From NCBI GenBank assembly GCA_017507525.1, contig JAFWAT010000030.1, positions 1 to 35,938 of the forward strand: a stretch of DNA of 35,938 nt. Direction: 5' to 3'. Within the stretch, counting starts at the first letter, position 1, and the number at the start of each line of letters is the position of its first letter. The stretch comes from Clostridia bacterium (GTDB lineage Bacteria > Bacillota > Clostridia > UBA1381 > UBA9506). Below are positions 16,071 through 24,548 of this stretch, piece by piece. The notes below the pieces were generated by a model. The model was not told where the DNA came from. It saw only the letters and a list, made by a program, of their open reading frames with translations, and did not search any database. A program made the position numbers and the translations under genes.

Positions 16071-17340
16071 ACGATACTGATTCATTTAACATTTCCTGTT
16101 TTTTCTTTTTCTCTTTATAAAGAATCTCCGGTTTCGCCTTTTGCGTAACACATTTTTCGGTAATCACACACTTTGCCACATTATCCTCTGACGGCAGGGA
16201 GTACATAATCTCTAGAAGCGTTTCCTCCATAATGGAACGAAGGCCCCTGGCACCGGTTTTTCTTTCCAAAGCCTTTTGCGCAATGGCGCTAATTGCCTTT
16301 TCTTCAATTTCAAGCTTGACGCCATCTAACTCAAACAGCTTTTGATATTGCTTTAAGAGTGCATTTTTAGGCTCACGAATGATGTTAATGAGAGCCGCTT
16401 CATCCAGCATATCCAATGTTGTAATGACCGGCAAACGACCGATAAGTTCAGGAATCAAACCAAACTTTAAAAGATCCTGAGGCTCAAGTTGAGACAATAT
16501 CTTGCCAATATCCACGCTGTTTTTCGACAGTACCTCTCCGCCAAAGCCAAGAGATTTTGTGCCGGTTCTGCGCTCAATAATCTTTTCAATTCCTTCAAAT
16601 GCACCGCCGCAAATAAACAGAATGTTTGTTGTGTCAATCTGCAAAAATTCCTGATGGGGATGCTTTCTGCCACCGGTAGGCGGAACAGATGCAACCGTAC
16701 CCTCTAAAATTTTCAACAGTGCCTGCTGAACGCCCTCCCCGCTCACATCACGGGTGATAGAGGTGTTTTCAGACTTACGGGTAATTTTATCAATTTCGTC
16801 AATATAAATGATGCCTCGCTGCGCTTCTTCAATAGAACCGTCAGCCGCCTGAATGAGCTTTAAAAGAATGTTTTCAACATCCTCGCCGACATAACCGGCT
16901 TCGGTCAATGTCGTAGCATCCGCAATGGCAAAAGGCACATTCAAAATTTTGGCTAGTGTTTGAGCAAGCAAGGTTTTACCGGAACCGGTAGGACCCAACA
17001 GAAGAATGTTTGACTTCTGAATGTCCACCTCACCTGTCTGCTGCTTGCTTTCAATACGTTTATAGTGGTTATATACTGCAACAGCCAATGCTTTTTTGGC
17101 ATTATCTTGACCGATTACATACTGATCTAACCGTTCTTTAATTTCTTTTGGCTTTGGCAGACCGGAAAGATTAACGTCCATATCGGCAAAATCAAAATTA
17201 TTGCCCATATAACGGTTGCACATAGCAATACATTCGTTACAAATGCAAACATTCGGTCCTTTAAAAAGCTTTAAAACCTGGCTTTCACTCATGCCGCAAA
17301 AATTACAATACGGCTCGTTTGTGCCATTTTTATTTGCCAA
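16069..17340 (-). CDS. clpX: ATP-dependent Clp protease ATP-binding subunit ClpX
   Basis: A AAA+ unfoldase that feeds tagged proteins into ClpP. The N-terminal zinc-binding domain has paired cysteines (C12, C15, C34, C37, from YCNFC and CICNEC). The AAA+ module has Walker [13 protein letters not shown], Walker [12 protein letters not shown], the pore loop [11 protein letters not shown], and the ClpP-contact IGF-type loop in the form SLGFGG. I chose TTG at 17340 as the start: AGAGGTG lies six bases upstream and the resulting 423 residues match the family. An in-frame TTG at 17358 would place the ribosome binding site inside the coding region. It follows clpP in the usual order. Confidence 0.96.
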   Translation of the reverse strand: MANKNGTNEPYCNFCGMSESQVLKLFKGPNVCICNECIAMCNRYMGNNFDFADMDVNLSGLPKPKEIKERLDQYVIGQDNAKKALAVAVYNHYKRIESKQQTGEVDIQKSNILLLGPTGSGKTLLAQTLAKILNVPFAIADATTLTEAGYVGEDVENILLKLIQAADGSIEEAQRGIIYIDEIDKITRKSENTSITRDVSGEGVQQALLKILEGTVASVPPTGGRKHPHQEFLQIDTTNILFICGGAFEGIEKIIERRTGTKSLGFGGEVLSKNSVDIGKILSQLEPQDLLKFGLIPELIGRLPVITTLDMLDEAALINIIREPKNALLKQYQKLFELDGVKLEIEEKAISAIAQKALERKTGARGLRSIMEETLLEIMYSLPSEDNVAKCVITEKCVTQKAKPEILYKEKKKKQEMLNESVS

Positions 17341-17367
17341 AACACGCACCTCTTTCAAAAAGATTCA

Positions 17368-17949
17368 CTATCTGGAAGTGATAACCTGGTCAATCAGACC
17401 GTACTCCATGGCCTCCCCAGCGGTCATAAAATTATCACGCTCGGTGTCCCGTTCAATCACTTCTAAGGGTTTTCCGGTTCTTTCGCTCAGAATTTTGTTT
17501 AAGGTTTCCTTAATTTTAATGATTCTGTCAGCGTGAATCTTAATATCTGTTGCCTGACCCTGCATACCGCCTAAAGGCTGGTGAATCATAATTTCACTGT
17601 TCGGCAGGGCAAAACGCTTACCCGGTGTGCCTGCTGCAAGCAAAAATGCACCCATGCTGGCAGCCATACCCACGCAAATGGTTGACACATCACACTTTAT
17701 GTATTGCATTGTGTCATAAATAGCCATGCCGCTGGTAATAGAACCGCCGGGGCTGTTAATGTAAAACTGAATGTCCTTATCCGGATCTTCCCCTTCTAAG
17801 AATAAAAGCTGTGCTACAACAAGGCTTGCCGTTACATCATTCACTTCTTCAGATAAGAAAATGATGCGGTCTTTAAGCAGTCTTGAAAAAATGTCATAGG
17901 AGCGTTCACCGCGATTGGTTTGTTCAACAACAACAGGGACTAAACTCAT
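17368..17949 (-). CDS. clpP: ATP-dependent Clp protease proteolytic subunit
   Basis: A 193-residue serine protease that assembles as a double heptamer barrel and degrades substrates delivered by ClpX. The catalytic triad is visible: Ser in [14 protein letters not shown], His in [10 protein letters not shown], and Asp in the [12 protein letters not shown] segment. The N terminus [20 protein letters not shown] is typical and probably has a short propeptide. GGAGG precedes the ATG. It lies between tig and clpX, the arrangement of most Firmicutes. Confidence 0.97.
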   Translation of the reverse strand: MSLVPVVVEQTNRGERSYDIFSRLLKDRIIFLSEEVNDVTASLVVAQLLFLEGEDPDKDIQFYINSPGGSITSGMAIYDTMQYIKCDVSTICVGMAASMGAFLLAAGTPGKRFALPNSEIMIHQPLGGMQGQATDIKIHADRIIKIKETLNKILSERTGKPLEVIERDTERDNFMTAGEAMEYGLIDQVITSR

Positions 17950-17968
17950 AATTGGTTATACCTCCGCA

Positions 17969-19498
17969 TTATTCTTGCTCGGTTTTCTTAGTGGTTTTTT
18001 TCTTGGTTGTAGTAGTTTTTTTGGCTGCAGCCGTTTTAGTTTCGGTTGCTTTTTTGGTTGTTGTCTTGGTGGTCTTTGCTGCAGTTGACTTTGCAGTTGT
18101 AGACTTCTCCCCAGCAGACTTAGCGGTCTTTGCTGCAGTTGTCTTTGCTGCAGTTTTCTTAGCAGCCGGCTTCTTTTCTACCTTTTCACCATCTTGAGCC
18201 TTTGCCTTTGCTTTAGACCACTTAGCGTTATCAACAATAAGCGCAACAGCCATTTCCATCTTCATATCTTCTTTTAAGTTTTCAGAATCCGCATCGCTCA
18301 AGTTTTCCTTCAGCTTATCTGCATCCATTTTAAAGGATTCTGCCATTTCGCGGATTTTAGCATCCAGCATTTCATCGGTAACCTCGAAAGCTTCTTTCTT
18401 TACAATTGCTTCTAAAATCAGGTTTGCTTTCACCTGCTTTTCAGCGTTAGGACGCATCATTTCCTTAAACTGGTCAATGGTGCTGCCCATGAAAGAAAGA
18501 TACTGTTCAAAAGTCAAACCCTGCTGAGCCATACGCATATTGTTTTCACGGATAATACCTTCAACACGGTTTGTAATCATGCAATCCGGCACGTCAATCT
18601 CGGTTTCAGAAACCAGCTTTTCAATGGCTGCATTTTCCTTTTCCTGTTTGGTAGTTTTTTCCGCTTCTGCTTCTAATTTTGCCCGAATATCAGCTTTTAA
18701 TGCATCCAGTGTATCAAATTCGCTGACATCTTTTGCAAATTCATCATCCAGCTCAGGGAGCTCTTTATATTGTATGCTGTTAACCTTAACTTTGAACACA
18801 GCCGGCTTGCCCTTTAAATCTTCAGCATGATATTCTTCAGGGAAGGTAACGTTAACATCAAACTCGTCATTCGTGTTCTTGCCTACAATCTGTTCTTCAA
18901 AACCGGGGATGAACTGGCCGCTGCCGATGGTCAAATCATAGTTTTCGCCCTTGCCGCCAGGGAAAGCAACATCATCAACAAAGCCTTCAAAGTTGATGTT
19001 TGCAATATCGCCTTCTTTAACTGCGCGGTCTTCTACGGTTACCAGACGGGAATTTCTTTCCTGCTTCTGGGTCAGTTCACGTTCAACATCGCTGTCCTCA
19101 ACAGTATGTACAATTTCTTCCAGTTTAATACCTTTATATTCACCTAAAGCAACTTCAGGCTTAACGGTAACGCTGATGGCAAGTACCAAATCCTTACCGT
19201 TGCCGATTTCTTTCACGTCCAGCTTGGGAACGTCAACAGGCTCTAAGGCTAAATCTTTAATTGCTGCTTCATATTCAGCAGGGAAAACAAAATCTATTGC
19301 ATCATCATAGAAAATTGCTTCACCGTAGGTTCTTTCAATCAGCTTTCTGGGGGCCTTACCCTTTCTGAAGCCGGGGAGAGCAATGTTTTTTACATTCTTT
19401 CTGAACGCACGATCCATTGCTTCTGCAAAAACCTCTGCCTTGACTGTCATGGTGAAGTCAACTGTGTTTTTTTCCTTTTTGTCTAATACGCTACTCAT
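17969..19498 (-). CDS. tig: Trigger factor with long Lys/Ala/Thr-rich C-terminal tail
   Basis: A ribosome-associated chaperone that receives nascent chains at the exit tunnel. The ribosome-binding signature GFRKGKAPRKLIE lies near residue 43. The FKBP-type peptidyl-prolyl isomerase domain is about 150-245 (GDIANINFEGFVDDVAFPGG, IGSGQFIPGFEEQIVG), followed by the helical substrate-binding domain to about 428. Usual trigger factors end near there. This one adds about 80 residues made almost entirely of K, A, T and S with repeats such as AAKTT and TTKK, resembling histone H1-like tails. The tail is probably disordered and could bind RNA, the ribosome or DNA, which is inference. The reading frame is uninterrupted. 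Confidence 0.95.
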   Translation of the reverse strand: MSSVLDKKEKNTVDFTMTVKAEVFAEAMDRAFRKNVKNIALPGFRKGKAPRKLIERTYGEAIFYDDAIDFVFPAEYEAAIKDLALEPVDVPKLDVKEIGNGKDLVLAISVTVKPEVALGEYKGIKLEEIVHTVEDSDVERELTQKQERNSRLVTVEDRAVKEGDIANINFEGFVDDVAFPGGKGENYDLTIGSGQFIPGFEEQIVGKNTNDEFDVNVTFPEEYHAEDLKGKPAVFKVKVNSIQYKELPELDDEFAKDVSEFDTLDALKADIRAKLEAEAEKTTKQEKENAAIEKLVSETEIDVPDCMITNRVEGIIRENNMRMAQQGLTFEQYLSFMGSTIDQFKEMMRPNAEKQVKANLILEAIVKKEAFEVTDEMLDAKIREMAESFKMDADKLKENLSDADSENLKEDMKMEMAVALIVDNAKWSKAKAKAQDGEKVEKKPAAKKTAAKTTAAKTAKSAGEKSTTAKSTAAKTTKTTTKKATETKTAAAKKTTTTKKKTTKKTEQE

Positions 19499-19514
19499 CT
19501 TTCTTTCGTCCTCC

Positions 19515-19606
19515 TACTATTTCCTCAATTTGGTTTTTTAACCAAAGGAGTGGCTACTTTCCAGCCACACCAAAATATTATACCACAAATAATATTAACA
19601 TTTCAA
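19515..19606 (-). promoter_or_regulatory. Promoter and hairpin leader of tig
   Basis: Minus-strand TTGAAA (19606-19601) and TATAAT (19582-19577), spacer 18, drive the tig-clpP-clpX genes. The leader then holds two small hairpins (GTGGCT/AGCCAC and TTTGGTT/AACCAAA) without a U-run, so they are not terminators. No CtsR- or HrcA-type operator was recognised. Confidence 0.6.
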
Positions 19607-19671
19607 TAGTAAAACCTGAATATTTTAAAAAAATTCCAAAATTTCTCTTATACATATTTACCATGCTTTGT

Positions 19672-20505
19672 TTACCACTTGCCATCTTCACCGAATCCGT
19701 AGGAAAAAACCACTTCCAAATCTGAAGATGCAGATATATCGCAGGGCGACACCAGCCACCCGCCGTCAGTATCTAAATCCAGTCCTGTCGCCTTATATGC
19801 CTGCCAGACGAGATGCGAGCAATAGGTGTAATTGACGGGTACAACATTCGATTTATCCTTATTCATAAATCCGGCAAATAAATGGTAGGGAACATGCAGC
19901 AAATTCCTGCCGGCAAAATTGAGCGCTTTTTTAGTCTGCTCTGCTTTTGTCTTAGGCCTGAGTACCATCAAAGTGGCATAAGACCCCCAGCTGTCTACTG
20001 AGGTCTGTGCCGATACGGTTCCAATCATCATTGCCTCCATGGCAGCACCCCGCTCTGCATCTGTCACAAGGGCGGCATGGCCATGGCGGTACACCAGTGT
20101 TTTGGTTGACTTGGTAAGCAAAACATCCCCATCTTTTAAAGGTGGAATGGTAAGGGTTCTAAAGTCTCCCTCATCGTTTACAAGAACATCTGCCGTTGTG
20201 GTGGGGAAAAACAGGTACCGACGCTCATAGGTTGCCGGAAGTCGTTTTTGTTGTTGAAAGCTTGCAAGGGTTTGATAAAAATTTTCATCCGATGCTTTCA
20301 AATCGTCTACAGCCACTCTTCCCAATCCTGTTTGAGAAAAAATCAGTTTATAATCCGCTTCCTGCAATTCTGCCTTTTCTGCCACCGCTTTTAAATCCAC
20401 AAAAGGAGCCGTTCTGTGATCGGCAAAACTCAAACTGTCAAATATTTCTACCCAAAATAAAACAAACAGCAAAGCAAAAATGCTCCAAAAAATTTTTTTA
20501 CCCAC
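19672..20505 (-). CDS. Secreted/anchored YiiX-type permuted papain-like hydrolase (NlpC/P60 superfamily)
   Basis: A 277-residue protein with an N-terminal hydrophobic segment (residues about 4-20), probably an uncleaved anchor or signal peptide. The core resembles circularly permuted NlpC/P60 enzymes of the YiiX/YebB (C92) group: a GDVLLTKS strand, a His in YRHGHAALVTD, and a downstream Cys in YTYCSHLVWQAY, the expected order in the permuted family. Possible activities are amide or ester hydrolysis on cell-wall or lipid-linked substrates, but none is assigned with confidence. The start codon is GTG with GGGAG upstream. It is a single gene between the tig promoter and the divergent spoVAC group. 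Confidence 0.7.
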   Translation of the reverse strand: MGKKIFWSIFALLFVLFWVEIFDSLSFADHRTAPFVDLKAVAEKAELQEADYKLIFSQTGLGRVAVDDLKASDENFYQTLASFQQQKRLPATYERRYLFFPTTTADVLVNDEGDFRTLTIPPLKDGDVLLTKSTKTLVYRHGHAALVTDAERGAAMEAMMIGTVSAQTSVDSWGSYATLMVLRPKTKAEQTKKALNFAGRNLLHVPYHLFAGFMNKDKSNVVPVNYTYCSHLVWQAYKATGLDLDTDGGWLVSPCDISASSDLEVVFSYGFGEDGKW

Positions 20506-20537
20506 AAAGCACGCTCCCTTCTTTTTCTGTTTTTATT

Positions 20538-20566
20538 ATTGTACTAAACACTTGGAAAAAACGCAA
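20538..20566 (-). promoter_or_regulatory. Possible promoter of the YiiX-like gene
   Basis: Minus-strand TTGCGT (20566-20561), 17-base spacer, TACAAT (20543-20538), about 33 bases upstream of the GTG start. Confidence 0.4.
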
Positions 20567-20573
20567 GTAAAAA

Positions 20574-20602
20574 GAATAAATTATAAAAATTTAAAAATAC
20601 TA
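20574..20602 (+). promoter_or_regulatory. Possible sigma-F/sigma-G type promoter before the small ORF and spoVAC
   Basis: GAATA (20574-20578) matches the forespore -35 consensus GHATR. AATACTA (20596-20602), after a 17-base spacer, matches 6 of 7 bases of CATNHTA. Forespore transcription would suit spoVAC. The region is AT-rich, so chance matching is a real possibility. Confidence 0.35.
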
Positions 20603-20635
20603 AAAACAAACGAAATTTGAGGGAGTCAAACCAAA

Positions 20636-20776
20636 ATGAAACTTGTATCTATTCGATGGGCAACGGTTGTCATCATTTTCTGTGCCTTGTTTGCCGGCGC
20701 CCTTTTTCACTGCATCGCTTCAAAACCGGACAGACATTCAAACGCGGTTTTGGTTATGGCATATCACAACAATTAG
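20636..20776 (+). CDS. Small membrane or exported protein upstream of spoVAC
   Basis: A 46-codon ORF beginning MKLVSIRWATVV with one hydrophobic segment (residues about 8-28) and a short polar tail ending MAYHNN. GGGAG lies ten bases before the ATG, and spoVAC begins 16 bases after the stop, so the two are likely cotranscribed. No lipobox is evident (the cysteine sits in LFHC). I recognise no family. Its position suggests a sporulation role, but that rests on context alone. Confidence 0.5.
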   Translation: MKLVSIRWATVVIIFCALFAGALFHCIASKPDRHSNAVLVMAYHNN

Positions 20777-20791
20777 AACAGGAGTTATTCT

Positions 20792-21229
20792 ATGACAAAA
20801 CAAGAATACCAAAAATATATTGAGAAAAAAACGCCTAACTCTCACCTTTTAAAAGACCTTATTTTTGCTTTCGTCATCGGCGGTATAATCTGCTGTATTG
20901 GTCAGTTGATTTCCGACGGCTTTAAGATGCTGGAGCTTGATAAGGATACAGCCGCATCTGCCACCTCGATTGTGATGGTTTTTTTAGGTGCGTTTTTCAC
21001 CGGCATCGGGGTCTATGACAAAATTGCAAAGCATGCCGGTGCCGGTACCATTGTCCCCATTACCGGTTTTGCCAACTCTGTTGTTTCTCCGGCTATGGAA
21101 TTTAAAAGCGAGGGCTATGTGCTGGGTCTTGCCGCAAAAATGTTCATTATTGCAGGTCCTGTCATTGTCTACGGCATTTTATCGTCTGTCATAACAGGTA
21201 TTATCTATTATATTATGTCCCTTTTGTAG
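20792..21229 (+). CDS. spoVAC: Stage V sporulation protein AC
   Basis: A 145-residue integral membrane protein of the SpoVA complex that moves dipicolinic acid across the spore inner membrane. SpoVAC in Bacillus behaves as a mechanosensitive channel. The hallmark segments are DLIFAFVIGGIICCIGQ, the GAFFTGIGVYDKIAKHAGAG loop, and PITGFANSVVSPAMEFKSEG. The cytoplasmic N terminus starts MTKQEYQKYI. Usually spoVAD and spoVAE follow directly. Here they do not, and an unrelated P-loop protein follows, so the rest of the complex must be encoded elsewhere or be absent. The gene shows that the organism, or its recent ancestor, makes endospores. Confidence 0.93.
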   Translation: MTKQEYQKYIEKKTPNSHLLKDLIFAFVIGGIICCIGQLISDGFKMLELDKDTAASATSIVMVFLGAFFTGIGVYDKIAKHAGAGTIVPITGFANSVVSPAMEFKSEGYVLGLAAKMFIIAGPVIVYGILSSVITGIIYYIMSLL

Positions 21230-21304
21230 GTACAGCTTCAATCATAATTAAGGCTTCTTTTAACATATACTGTATTTGAAGAAGCTTGAAAGGAGCTGTC
21301 ATAA

Positions 21305-22306
21305 TTGGAACGTCATTTTTTTCTAACAACAAACGGCTGTCAGGGGCGTGCCAGCTTTTTAGAAGGTGAAATCAGCAAATACCATGATGTCATAAGGCTG
21401 TTAGGCTATCCCCGAAATGTTGCTGCCGCTCTCATGCGCGAATGCTACGCTGCTGCAAAACAGGGGCATTTAAAAATGAATATTGTACACAATGCCCTCG
21501 ACAATTCACCTGAGGGTATTTTCTTTCCCGAACTGGGAACCGGCGTGGTCAATCAACCGGTTTATGAGCCACGCTTTGACATGGCTGCCCTATTTGAAAG
21601 CGAGGCCCTGGTAGCTTGTGAAAACTGCTTAAACAAAGCAACCGAATGTTTTTCTCAGGCAAAAAAAATACACGATGATTGGGAAAAAATTTATATGAAT
21701 GCCACAGACTACAACGCCTTAAACCGCCTGACGGAAGACAGCATTGCCGCCTTAATCGACGGACATAAAACCGCATACCGCGGTACAATGTATGACCGTT
21801 TTTTCGGGGCTGCCACCATTAATGGTTCCATGGACTATATTGAAATGATAACCGAAGGCTGCAGGCGTTACTTTATTAAAGGCCGCCCCGGCACCGGCAA
21901 GTCTACATTCTTAAAGAAGCTGGCACAAAGCGCGTTTGATGACGGCATGACTGTGGAACGGTATCACTGTGCCTTTGACCCTAACAGTCTCGACATGATT
22001 ATCGTTCGGGAACTCAATCTTTGCCTTTTTGACTCAACAGCACCCCATGAATACTTCCCCTCCAGAGAAAATGATGAAATTATTGATTTTTATGCTGCCG
22101 CTGTTGCAAAGGATACAGACGAAAAATACGCTGCAGAGCTTTCTGAAATTGCAAGTAAATACAAAAAGAACATAGGCGATGCTGTCAAGCACTTAATCGC
22201 TGCTAACGAAGCCTGCAAAAAAACAGAAGATTCTTACGAAAAACAAATCAGCCGAGATAAATTGATGGAAGTCAGAAAAACCGTTTTAAAACGAATTTTT
22301 CCGTAA
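21305..22306 (+). CDS. P-loop NTPase of the PRK06851-like family, one half degenerate
   Basis: A 333-residue protein with an intact Walker A (FIKGRPGTGKSTFLKKLA, about residues 193-210). An N-terminal half begins HFFLTTNGCQGRASFLEGE, which resembles a P-loop position but lacks the GKS/T residues. Family members I know of have two homologous ATPase halves of unknown function and occur in spore-formers. Here only the second can bind nucleotide in the usual way. The C terminus is charged and helical. The start is TTG at 21305, with AGGAG nine bases upstream. It may be cotranscribed with spoVAC, 75 bases upstream. Function is not known. Confidence 0.65.
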   Translation: MERHFFLTTNGCQGRASFLEGEISKYHDVIRLLGYPRNVAAALMRECYAAAKQGHLKMNIVHNALDNSPEGIFFPELGTGVVNQPVYEPRFDMAALFESEALVACENCLNKATECFSQAKKIHDDWEKIYMNATDYNALNRLTEDSIAALIDGHKTAYRGTMYDRFFGAATINGSMDYIEMITEGCRRYFIKGRPGTGKSTFLKKLAQSAFDDGMTVERYHCAFDPNSLDMIIVRELNLCLFDSTAPHEYFPSRENDEIIDFYAAAVAKDTDEKYAAELSEIASKYKKNIGDAVKHLIAANEACKKTEDSYEKQISRDKLMEVRKTVLKRIFP

Positions 22307-22313
22307 AGCTAAA

Positions 22314-22352
22314 CAGTAAAAGGGAGAACGAACTTCGTTCTCCCTTTTACTG
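22314..22352. terminator. Bidirectional terminator, convergent genes
   Basis: A perfect 19-bp inverted repeat around a single central base, with A-rich and T-rich outer parts. It ends transcripts from both the plus-strand P-loop gene and the minus-strand alpha/beta hydrolase. The hydrolase stop codon lies inside the stem. Confidence 0.9.
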
Positions 22353-23084
22353 TTTTATCATATTTAAAATTGCTTCCGTCATGGCTTTCTCATCCTCGAT
22401 TGCATACATAAAATGTGCTGAGTTTTCAAGAACATGCACCGTTATATTGTCCTTTCCGGGAATGTATTTTAAGGATTTCATAGACACCAGTTCATCGTTT
22501 CTCGCTTGAAAAATTATGCATGGAACATTGAGCCTGCAAATGGTCTCCCGTGCACGTTTTGATTCAGAAAACAGCTCCAGATATCGGGGAATCCAACCAA
22601 GATATTCCCAAATTTTATAATTCAGCGTTACACTGTGAGCCGTCTTATATGCTCGACTGATTTCATCCTCACCAAAGATATTAAAAAACGATTTAAAGGT
22701 ATTGATTGCCGCGGAGGGCTTCACGCCGATTTTTAGCGGCGTTTGAAGCAGAATAATCCCTTTGACTGTATCCGGATGTTGAATGGCAGCCTCCATGGCA
22801 AAAAACGTTCCCATGGAATGGGCTACTATATACACATTTTCATATTTTTTACAAATGCGTTCTGCTTCCTGTGCTGTCTGCTGCTTCCACGCCTCCATAG
22901 ACACATTGGCAAAATCCAAAACCGTTCCTCCATGCCCTGCAAGAAGAATGTTAAACACAGAAACATAGCCGTCAAGTTTTGCAAGGAAACGGTCAAAATG
23001 CTCCGTGCTGCCCAAAAAACCGTGTATAAAAAGCACAGCCGTATTCGCACCGGATACCTCATTAACATACGTTTTATGCGCCAT
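22347..23084 (-). CDS. Alpha/beta hydrolase, carboxylesterase/lipase-like
   Basis: A 245-residue alpha/beta hydrolase with no signal peptide. The oxyanion HG motif is in LFIHGFLGSTEHFD. The nucleophile elbow is AHSMGT, so the first Gly of GxSxG is Ala. The acid is the Asp in ARNDELVS and the His is in NSAHFMYA. A cap region lies around residues 125-185. Closest in style to the cytosolic monoacylglycerol-lipase or Est30 carboxylesterases of Firmicutes. Substrate unknown. Of two adjacent ATGs, 23084 sits five bases after AGGTG and 23087 only two, so I chose 23084. It has its own promoter. Confidence 0.85.
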   Translation of the reverse strand: MAHKTYVNEVSGANTAVLFIHGFLGSTEHFDRFLAKLDGYVSVFNILLAGHGGTVLDFANVSMEAWKQQTAQEAERICKKYENVYIVAHSMGTFFAMEAAIQHPDTVKGIILLQTPLKIGVKPSAAINTFKSFFNIFGEDEISRAYKTAHSVTLNYKIWEYLGWIPRYLELFSESKRARETICRLNVPCIIFQARNDELVSMKSLKYIPGKDNITVHVLENSAHFMYAIEDEKAMTEAILNMIKQ

Positions 23085-23128
23085 CATATCACCTCATGGT
23101 TCTCTGCTTTTCGTGCTGTCATAACAAA

Positions 23129-23157
23129 ATCATATACCATACTTGCATCAAAGTCAA
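23129..23157 (-). promoter_or_regulatory. Promoter of the alpha/beta hydrolase gene
   Basis: Minus-strand TTGACT (23157-23152), 17-base spacer, TATGAT (23134-23129), about 40 bases upstream of the start codon. Confidence 0.65.
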
Positions 23158-23222
23158 CACAAGTTCAGCGGATTTTTTACAGGTTTCATATTATATGATT
23201 AAATATGTTTTATAAATTATAC

Positions 23223-23251
23223 TGGACAAATCAACAGGAAAAAGGTATAAT
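23223..23251 (+). promoter_or_regulatory. Sigma-A promoter of nagB
   Basis: TGGACA (23223-23228), 17-base spacer, TATAAT (23246-23251), giving about 55 bases of leader before the ATG. No clear GntR/NagR-type palindrome was found in the leader. Confidence 0.75.
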
Positions 23252-23312
23252 ATAAAATATAGGAAAAATTTAGAATGAATCCTAAGTAATTTTATGCGGA
23301 GAGTGAGCAAAA

Positions 23313-24098
23313 ATGAAACTGATTATTAAGAACAACTATGATGACATGTGTGCCTGGGCTGCTCAGCATATTGCTGATGCAATCAACGCCCACACTGAAA
23401 ACCGTCCTTTTGTTTTGGGTCTTCCTACCGGTTCTTCACCGCTAGGTGTCTATAAAAGACTGATTGAAATGAATAAAAGCGGTGCTGTCAGCTTTAAAAA
23501 TGTTGTAACCTTTAACATGGATGAATATGTAGGCCTGCCAAAAGAGCACGACCAAAGCTATTGGTATTTCATGCATGACAATTTCTTTAATCATATTGAT
23601 ATTCCAAGTGAAAATATCAACATTTTAAACGGCATGGCAGAAGACCTTGAAGCTGAATGCCAGCGTTATGAAGATAAAATTGCTTCCTACGGCGGCATTG
23701 ACCTCTTCTTAGGCGGCAGCGGCGTAGACGGTCATATTGCTTTTAACGAACCCTTTACTTCCCTTTCTTCCCGTACCGGCGTTCGTGCACTAACGCAGGA
23801 TACTTTGATTGTGAACTCACGTTTCTTTGATAACGACCCTGACAAAGTTCCCAAGACTGCACTTTCTGTGGGTGTAGGTACGGTGTGTGACTCAAAAGAG
23901 GTTTTACTCTTAATCAGCGGTCATAATAAAGCCCGTGCATTGCGCCATTGCGTTGAGGGCGGCGTTGACCATGCATGGACCATCAGTGCCCTCCAGCTTC
24001 ACCCCTGTGGTATTGTTGCCTGCGACGAGGATGCCTGCGGTGAGTTAAAGGTTGATACATATAAATACTTTAAGGAAATTTATAAAAACGAAAAATAA
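23313..24098 (+). CDS. nagB: Glucosamine-6-phosphate deaminase
   Basis: A 261-residue enzyme that converts glucosamine-6-phosphate to fructose-6-phosphate and ammonia, the last step of amino-sugar use. Hallmarks: [18 protein letters not shown] (phosphate loop), [11 protein letters not shown] with the catalytic Asp, and [14 protein letters not shown] with the catalytic His and Glu. Most relatives have GGIG at that last site, where this protein has GGSG. Gly-Val-Gly-Thr and GHNKA segments follow. Length is typical of the short Firmicutes form without an allosteric extension. It is a single-gene unit with promoter and terminator. nagA is not adjacent. Confidence 0.95.
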   Translation: MKLIIKNNYDDMCAWAAQHIADAINAHTENRPFVLGLPTGSSPLGVYKRLIEMNKSGAVSFKNVVTFNMDEYVGLPKEHDQSYWYFMHDNFFNHIDIPSENINILNGMAEDLEAECQRYEDKIASYGGIDLFLGGSGVDGHIAFNEPFTSLSSRTGVRALTQDTLIVNSRFFDNDPDKVPKTALSVGVGTVCDSKEVLLLISGHNKARALRHCVEGGVDHAWTISALQLHPCGIVACDEDACGELKVDTYKYFKEIYKNEK

Positions 24099-24125
24099 TT
24101 TTCTGCTTTATAATCTTTTTATATA

Positions 24126-24155
24126 AAAACGAGCTGACCTTTCAGCTCGTTTTTT
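24126..24155 (+). terminator. Intrinsic terminator after nagB
   Basis: A 12-bp stem (AAAACGAGCTGA / TCAGCTCGTTTT) with a 4-base loop and a T run, 27 bases past the stop codon. Confidence 0.9.
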
Positions 24156-24276
24156 AAAAGCTGTTTTTTATATGATATATTTTTTGACCGCAAAATAACA
24201 AATCCTTTTACGCAGCCGTGTCAATAAAAAAAGCAGATGCATACAAATATTATGAGAAACCACGGGTAAAATATTG

Positions 24277-24305
24277 TTGACAAGAAAAAATTTTTTTGAT
24301 ATAAT
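24277..24305 (+). promoter_or_regulatory. Consensus sigma-A promoter of the aspS-gatC/gatA/gatB unit
   Basis: TTGACA (24277-24282), 17-base spacer, TATAAT (24300-24305): a perfect consensus promoter. Transcription would begin near 24311, exactly where the T-box stem I starts. Confidence 0.88.
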
Positions 24306-24310
24306 GTTTT

Positions 24311-24523
24311 GCGGAGACTCAGCTTTTTGGGAAAGTCTGTCAGGGAGAATGCGTCATGGACTGAAAGCGCATTTCAGATGAGTAGTAAGCTTGGGAACAC
24401 TCCGCCTACCATAACAGTTTCATATAAAAGCGGACACTTTTGTGTCAATGCGGGTGGCACCGCGGGTTAAATTTTATGTTTACTCGTCCCGGAAATATAT
24501 TTTTATATTTCCGGGGCTTTTAT
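24311..24523 (+). promoter_or_regulatory. T-box leader with probable Asn (AAC) specifier
   Basis: A tRNA-sensing transcription attenuator. Stem I closes by GCGGAG (24311-24316) with CTCCGC (24400-24405). On its 3' side GGGAACACT offers AAC (24396-24398) as the specifier, an Asn codon. The T-box sequence AATGCGGGTGGCACCGCGGG is at 24448-24467, and its TGGC (24455-24458) would pair with a GCCA tRNA end, matching discriminator G73 as in tRNA(Asn) and tRNA(Asp). The competing terminator has 12-bp arms at 24488-24499 and 24504-24515 plus a T run. Uncharged tRNA(Asn) would therefore turn on the downstream genes. The specifier reading is by position and context. GAA, ACA and GGA are the alternative frames, and no GAC is present there. 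Confidence 0.88.
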
Positions 24524-24548
24524 TTTTACCAAAACGGGAGGTATATGC

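Noticed and set aside
17952-18197. Plus-strand 81-codon ORF rich in Val, Phe and Ala
   Set aside because: It is the antisense of the trigger factor Lys/Ala/Thr-rich tail and only reflects that repetitive composition.
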